DNA of 64,000 nt from Pseudomonas sp. UBA1879 (GTDB lineage: Bacteria > Pseudomonadota > Gammaproteobacteria > Pseudomonadales > Pseudomonadaceae), in the NCBI RefSeq assembly GCF_002338065.1, contig NZ_DDHJ01000015.1, positions 186,001 to 250,000 on the forward strand, given 5' to 3'. Shown piece by piece: positions 60,441 through 64,000 of this stretch (positions within the stretch are counted from its first letter, which is position 1; the number at the start of each line of letters is the position of its first letter). A model generated the notes under the pieces. The model worked only from the letters and a program-made list of their open reading frames with translations, had not been told where the DNA came from and did not search any database. The translations under genes were made by a program, and so were the position numbers.

Positions 60441-61211
60441 TCAGCGCGCCAACCAGCCGCCATCGATATTCCACGCCGCGCCACGCACCTGCGCACCCGC
60501 TTCGCTGCACAGAAACAGCGTCAACTCGCCCAATTGTGAGGGCGTGACGAACTCCAGGGACGGCTGCTTTTCCGCCAACAGGTCGTGCTTGGCCTGTTCG
60601 ATGTCACCGGTTTCGGCGCCACGATCGTCGATCTGCTTCTGCACCAAGGGGGTCAACACCCAGCCAGGACAGAGGGCATTGCACGTCACATTCGTGGTCG
60701 CGGTTTCCAGGCCCACCACTTTTGTCAGCCCGATCACACCGTGCTTGGCGGCGACGTACGCGGCTTTGCCAGTCGAACCCACCAAACCGTGCACCGAGGC
60801 GATGTTGACGATCCGCCCCCAGCCTTTGGCGCGCATGCCCGGCAGGCACAGACGTGTACTGTGGAACACCGATGACAGGTTAATTGCGATGATCTTGTCC
60901 CAGCTCTCGACCGGGAAATTTTCCACCGCATCGACGTGCTGAATCCCGGCGTTGTTCACCAGAATGTCCACGCCGCCAAACTGACGCTCGGCGTAGGCAA
61001 TCATGTCGGTGATCTGCCCCACGTCGCTGACGTCCGCCGGATGATGGCCGACCTTGCCGCCGAACTGTTTGACCTGCTCGATTACGGCCGAGGCGTCACC
61101 GAAGCCGTTCAGCACCAGATTGGCGCCCGCTTTCGCCAGGGTCAGGGCGATGCCGAGGCCGATGCCGCTGGTGGAGCCGGTGACCAATGCGGTTTTGCCT
61201 TGCAGACTCAT
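60441..61211 (-). CDS. 3-hydroxybutyrate dehydrogenase (SDR family)
   Basis: The 256-residue short-chain dehydrogenase has the NAD turn TGSTSGIGLG, catalytic Ser in IASVHGLVGS, and Y-x3-K in YVAAK. The Q-rich C-terminal part (PLVQKQIDDRG) is typical of 3-hydroxybutyrate dehydrogenases, which oxidise D-3-hydroxybutyrate to acetoacetate. Start ATG 61211. It follows the GntP permease gene by 10 bases, with the same promoter. Confidence 0.93.
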   Translation of the reverse strand: MSLQGKTALVTGSTSGIGLGIALTLAKAGANLVLNGFGDASAVIEQVKQFGGKVGHHPADVSDVGQITDMIAYAERQFGGVDILVNNAGIQHVDAVENFPVESWDKIIAINLSSVFHSTRLCLPGMRAKGWGRIVNIASVHGLVGSTGKAAYVAAKHGVIGLTKVVGLETATTNVTCNALCPGWVLTPLVQKQIDDRGAETGDIEQAKHDLLAEKQPSLEFVTPSQLGELTLFLCSEAGAQVRGAAWNIDGGWLAR

Positions 61212-61221
61212 GTTGGATTCC

Positions 61222-62613
61222 TCATACGATGCCGGTTGCATAGAACGTCGCGATGACCACGAACACCGCGAGGGTCTTGATGATCGTGATGCTGAAAATG
61301 TCTTTGTACGCTTCGCGGTGGGTCAGGCCGGTGACTGCCAGTAACGTGATCACGGCGCCGTTGTGGGGCAGGGTGTCCATGCCGCCGCTGGCCATTGCCG
61401 CGACCCGATGCAGCACTTCCAGGGGAATGTTGGCGGCATGAGCGGCAGCGATGAAGCTGTCAGACATCGCTGCCAGCGCAATGCTCATCCCGCCCGATGC
61501 CGACCCGGTGATGCCCGCCAACAGGGTAACGGTGATCGCCTCGTTGACCAGCGGATTGGGAATCGACTTGAGCCCGTCCGCCAACACCAGAAACCCCGGC
61601 AGGGAAGCGATCACCGCACCGAAGCCATATTCCGAAGCGGTGTTCATCGCCGCCAACAACGCACCGCTGACCGCGCCCTTGGTGCCTTCCGCGAGTTTCA
61701 CTTTCACGGTTTTGAACGCAAACAGCAACACGAATACGATGCCCACCAGCAGCGCGGCTTCCACCGCCCAAATGGCGGTGATCTTGGCGATGTCGGTCTG
61801 CACCGGCGTCGCCATGCCTGGCAGCGCGAGGGTGTGGGTCTTGCCGTACCACTGTGGAATCCACTGGGTGAACAGCAGGTTCATGATCCCGACCAACAAC
61901 AGCGGCGCCAGGGCGATCCAGGGGTTAGGCAATTGGATGTCAGCCGGCGTTTCCGGCTCGTTGCGCAGTTCGGTGCCATAGCCTTCACCCGCCCGTTGCG
62001 CCTTGTTGCGCTGGCGCTGCAAGAACAGCATGCCCGCGCAAAACACGAACACCGTGCCGATCAGCCCCAGCCATGGCGCCGCCCAGGCGGTGGTGTTGAA
62101 GAATGTCGAGGGGATGATGTTCTGAATCTGCGGGGTGCCGGGCAGGGCGTCCATGGTGAACGAGAATGCCCCCAAGGCAATGGTGGCCGGGATCAGGCGT
62201 TTCGGGATGTTGCTCTGGCGGAACATCTCGGCGGCGAACGGGTACACCGCGAACACCACCACGAACAGCGAAACGCCGCCGTAAGTCAGCAGCGCGCAGA
62301 CCAGCACGATCACCAGCATCGCTTGTCGCGTCCCCAGCAGCCTGATGGCCGCCGCGACGATGGAGCGGGAAAAGCCGGACAGCTCGATCAACTTGCCGAA
62401 CACGGCGCCGAGTAGAAACACCGGAAAGTAAAGTTTGACGAACCCCACCATCTTGTCCATGAACACCCCGGTAAATGCGGGCGCCACGGCGGACGGATCG
62501 GTCAGCAAGACGGCACCGAGGGCGGCGATAGGGGCAAAAAGAATGACGCTGTAGCCACGGTATGCAGCGAGCATTAACAGCGCGAGGGCTGCCAAGGCGA
62601 TGATCACACTCAT
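61222..62613 (-). CDS. GntP-family permease, predicted 3-hydroxybutyrate transporter
   Basis: The 463-residue protein has about 12 membrane segments and the GntP features (TYGGVSLFVVVFAVYPFAAEMF, TMDALPGTPQIQNIIPS, and ITGSASGGMSIAL). GntP permeases move gluconate and related acids. Adjacency to hydroxybutyrate dehydrogenase and a sigma-54 activator points to 3-hydroxybutyrate. ATG 62613 follows AGGAG. A sigma-54 promoter is 58 bases upstream. Confidence 0.9.
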   Translation of the reverse strand: MSVIIALAALALLMLAAYRGYSVILFAPIAALGAVLLTDPSAVAPAFTGVFMDKMVGFVKLYFPVFLLGAVFGKLIELSGFSRSIVAAAIRLLGTRQAMLVIVLVCALLTYGGVSLFVVVFAVYPFAAEMFRQSNIPKRLIPATIALGAFSFTMDALPGTPQIQNIIPSTFFNTTAWAAPWLGLIGTVFVFCAGMLFLQRQRNKAQRAGEGYGTELRNEPETPADIQLPNPWIALAPLLLVGIMNLLFTQWIPQWYGKTHTLALPGMATPVQTDIAKITAIWAVEAALLVGIVFVLLFAFKTVKVKLAEGTKGAVSGALLAAMNTASEYGFGAVIASLPGFLVLADGLKSIPNPLVNEAITVTLLAGITGSASGGMSIALAAMSDSFIAAAHAANIPLEVLHRVAAMASGGMDTLPHNGAVITLLAVTGLTHREAYKDIFSITIIKTLAVFVVIATFYATGIV

Positions 62614-62670
62614 CGAGTGTCTCCTGTTGTTTTTGTTATCGATGCGGTCGAGCCGCTCGACAGGAGACTT

Positions 62671-62686
62671 AGCGACAATCGTGCCA
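62671..62686 (-). promoter_or_regulatory. Sigma-54 promoter of the hydroxybutyrate operon
   Basis: On the minus strand TGGCACGATTGTCGCT has GG-N10-GC with the full -24 TGGCACG. It lies 58 bases before the permease start, and a sigma-54 activator gene is upstream in the same direction. Confidence 0.8.
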
Positions 62687-62748
62687 TGTGTCTAACTGAA
62701 TGATTTATATGGATTAATTTCTGAACGGCAGAATGCAGAGGTTGCGAC

Positions 62749-62764
62749 GTCTCTTTTTGGAGAC
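62749..62764. promoter_or_regulatory. Activator site 1 (16-bp inverted repeat)
   Basis: GTCTC-TTTTTG-GAGAC, a perfect 5-bp inverted repeat, about 70 bases upstream of the sigma-54 promoter. Confidence 0.65.
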
Positions 62765-62817
62765 TTTCTCGACCAAGGTTTCCGACACGGCACTGTGCAA
62801 ACCCTGAACCTGGATGC

Positions 62818-62833
62818 GTCTCTGTTTCGGGAC
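62818..62833. promoter_or_regulatory. Activator site 2 (16-bp inverted repeat)
   Basis: GTCTC-TGTTTC-GGGAC is the same repeat with one mismatch. It lies 20 bases from site 3, centre to centre, in line with binding of two activator dimers on one side of the helix. Confidence 0.6.
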
Positions 62834-62837
62834 CTGA

Positions 62838-62853
62838 GTCTCGTTATTGAGAC
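62838..62853. promoter_or_regulatory. Activator site 3 (16-bp inverted repeat)
   Basis: GTCTC-GTTATT-GAGAC, a perfect copy. It overlaps the stop codon of the activator gene (62844-62846), so part of the site is coding. Confidence 0.65.
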
Positions 62854-64000
62854 TCTGCAATCCCTAGCGCCGCCATCTTCTTGTACAGGGTTGAACGCCC
62901 CAGCCCCAACTCTCGCGCCGCCAGAATCACATTCCCTCGGCACTGCGCCAATTTGGCCTGGATCAGTTCCCGGTCGAAGCGTAGCCGCGCGTCATTGTAG
63001 GTTTCATTGACGGCCGGTTCCGCTCGTCGTTGTGAACTAGCGCCCGAATAGGGCACCAGTGTCCCGATCGCCACCCGGATATCCTTTGCCGTCAGCTGTG
63101 CGTCGTCGCTGAGCAGCGCCGCCCGTTCCAGCACGTTGCGCAATTCGCGGATATTCCCTGGCCAGGCGTGTTGACCCAGCATCGCCATCGCCCCCGGTTC
63201 CAGCTCATGCTGGCTGTGCAGCGACTCCAGAATCGCTTCGCTCAGCGCAGGCAGGTCATCCAGACGCTCGCGCAGCGGCGGAACCGCGATCGGCAGCACG
63301 CTCAGGCGGTAATACAGGTCGGCACGGAACGCTCCACGCTTGATCGCCGCCTCAAGGTCGATGGAGGTGGCCGCTATCAAGCGGATGTCACTTTTGATCA
63401 GCTCGTTGGAGCCGACGGGTTCGTACTCCTTCTCCTGTAATACGCGCAGCAGTTTGCTCTGCAACGGCAGGGGCATGTCACCGATCTCGTCGAGGAACAG
63501 CGTACCGCCCTCGGCCAGGTGCAGTTTGCCCTGTCGCCCGCGCCGGTCCGCGCCGGTGAAAGCCCCCGGCGCCGTGCCGAAGAATTCCGCTTCCAGTAAC
63601 GCTTCAGGAATGGCGGCGCTGTTGACGCTGACAAAAGGCTTGTGGGCGCGGGGTGAGGTGTTGTGAATGGCATGGGCCAGCAGTTCTTTGCCGGTGCCGG
63701 TTTCGCCCATCAGCAAGACCGGAGACTCGGTACTCGCGCTGCGTCGCGCGCGGCGTTTGACTTCCAGGCTGGCCGGGCTGGTGCCGATGAACTGGGCAAA
63801 GCTGTACTTGGCCTGTCGCGCGCGCAACAGCGAACGGGTCGAAGCCAGTTCCTGCTGCATGCTCTGGTAACGTTTGAGCAGCGGGGAAAGGGCCTGCAGC
63901 TCATCGAACAGGGCGAAGCCGATGGCGCCGATCACGCCCCCTGCATCGTCGTGGATCGGCAGGCGCATCACCACCAGCGGGTCTTTGGCGGTGTCCATCA
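62844..64000 (-). CDS. Sigma-54-dependent activator, HbcR-like (5' end outside window)
   Basis: The visible 385 residues start inside a PAS-like sensor segment (VVMRLPIHDDAGGVIGAIGFALFDE). The central AAA domain has Walker A GETGTGKE, the sigma-54 contact loop GAFTGA and LFLDEIGDM. The C-terminal Fis-type helix-turn-helix reads NVILAARELGLGRSTLYKKM. It should bind the inverted repeats at 62749-62853 and activate the permease/dehydrogenase operon at the GG-N10-GC promoter. The gene begins before the window edge. Confidence 0.9.
   Translation of the reverse strand, partial: MDTAKDPLVVMRLPIHDDAGGVIGAIGFALFDELQALSPLLKRYQSMQQELASTRSLLRARQAKYSFAQFIGTSPASLEVKRRARRSASTESPVLLMGETGTGKELLAHAIHNTSPRAHKPFVSVNSAAIPEALLEAEFFGTAPGAFTGADRRGRQGKLHLAEGGTLFLDEIGDMPLPLQSKLLRVLQEKEYEPVGSNELIKSDIRLIAATSIDLEAAIKRGAFRADLYYRLSVLPIAVPPLRERLDDLPALSEAILESLHSQHELEPGAMAMLGQHAWPGNIRELRNVLERAALLSDDAQLTAKDIRVAIGTLVPYSGASSQRRAEPAVNETYNDARLRFDRELIQAKLAQCRGNVILAARELGLGRSTLYKKMAALGIAESQ

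Overview
The window looks like a chromosomal segment of a Pseudomonas (fluorescens/syringae lineage, species not assigned). Evidence is the high G+C content, the Pseudomonas-typical DUF1652 and DUF1615 proteins, the 3-hydroxybutyrate/HbcR-type locus, and many intergenic REP palindromes of the 'GTAGGAGC...' kind. No plasmid, phage, CRISPR or insertion-sequence genes were recognised. One tRNA gene (Asn) is present.

Layout. 0-6 kb: a NadR-like kinase (cut by the window edge) with PnuC, behind a leader hairpin; UppP; DUF1294 and YjbR proteins; a divergent LysR/azoreductase pair; a secreted alpha/beta hydrolase. 6-9.5 kb: a two-gene DNA-repair-type operon (radical SAM plus DUF4130) under a clear LexA box, then a HAD phosphatase. 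9.7-15.4 kb: a sodium-symporter/2-hydroxyacid dehydrogenase operon, an AraC-type remnant, a DUF1615 lipoprotein and small conserved proteins. 15.5-26.4 kb: a collinear signalling cluster, RsbR-RsbS-RsbT-RsbX, two histidine kinases, a bacteriophytochrome, a response regulator and another hybrid kinase. 26.4-36.5 kb: FKBP isomerase, ketoglutarate-semialdehyde-type dehydrogenase, a MocR regulator flanked by two AhpD-like paralogues, a GH13 enzyme, an MFS transporter and a sirtuin. 36.7-39.9 kb: a corrinoid ABC uptake operon behind a cobalamin riboswitch. 40-46.6 kb: a racemase/decarboxylase-fold enzyme, an aldo-keto reductase, an EEP nuclease, an MFS transporter and the ABC-F protein YbiT. 46.9-49.5 kb: an SOS locus (SRAP protein divergent from umuDC around a LexA box). 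49.5-51.4 kb: TrmK-like methyltransferase, tRNA-Asn, Nudix hydrolase. 51.9-58.6 kb: an ABC amino-acid-type importer, RidA, IclR regulator, PLP-dependent D-amino-acid dehydratase-type enzyme and a 2-keto-3-deoxygluconate kinase. 58.7-60.3 kb: parvulin and PilU-like ATPase. 60.4-64 kb: 3-hydroxybutyrate dehydrogenase, GntP permease and their sigma-54 activator (cut by the window edge), with a GG-N10-GC promoter and three 16-bp inverted repeats.

How the genes work together. The most striking unit is the 10.8-kb signalling cluster: it places a stressosome-like STAS/kinase/phosphatase switch, a red/far-red light sensor and several phosphorelay proteins in one orientation, four of the junctions overlapping, and encodes no DNA-binding output. 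The second is the 51.9-58.6 kb catabolic cluster. Uptake of a polar amino compound, PLP-dependent elimination of ammonia, RidA handling of the enamine product and a KDG kinase together point to an amino-sugar acid such as D-glucosaminate; this is inference. Start codons were chosen from ribosome-binding sites and family lengths and are noted where they differ from the longest reading frame.
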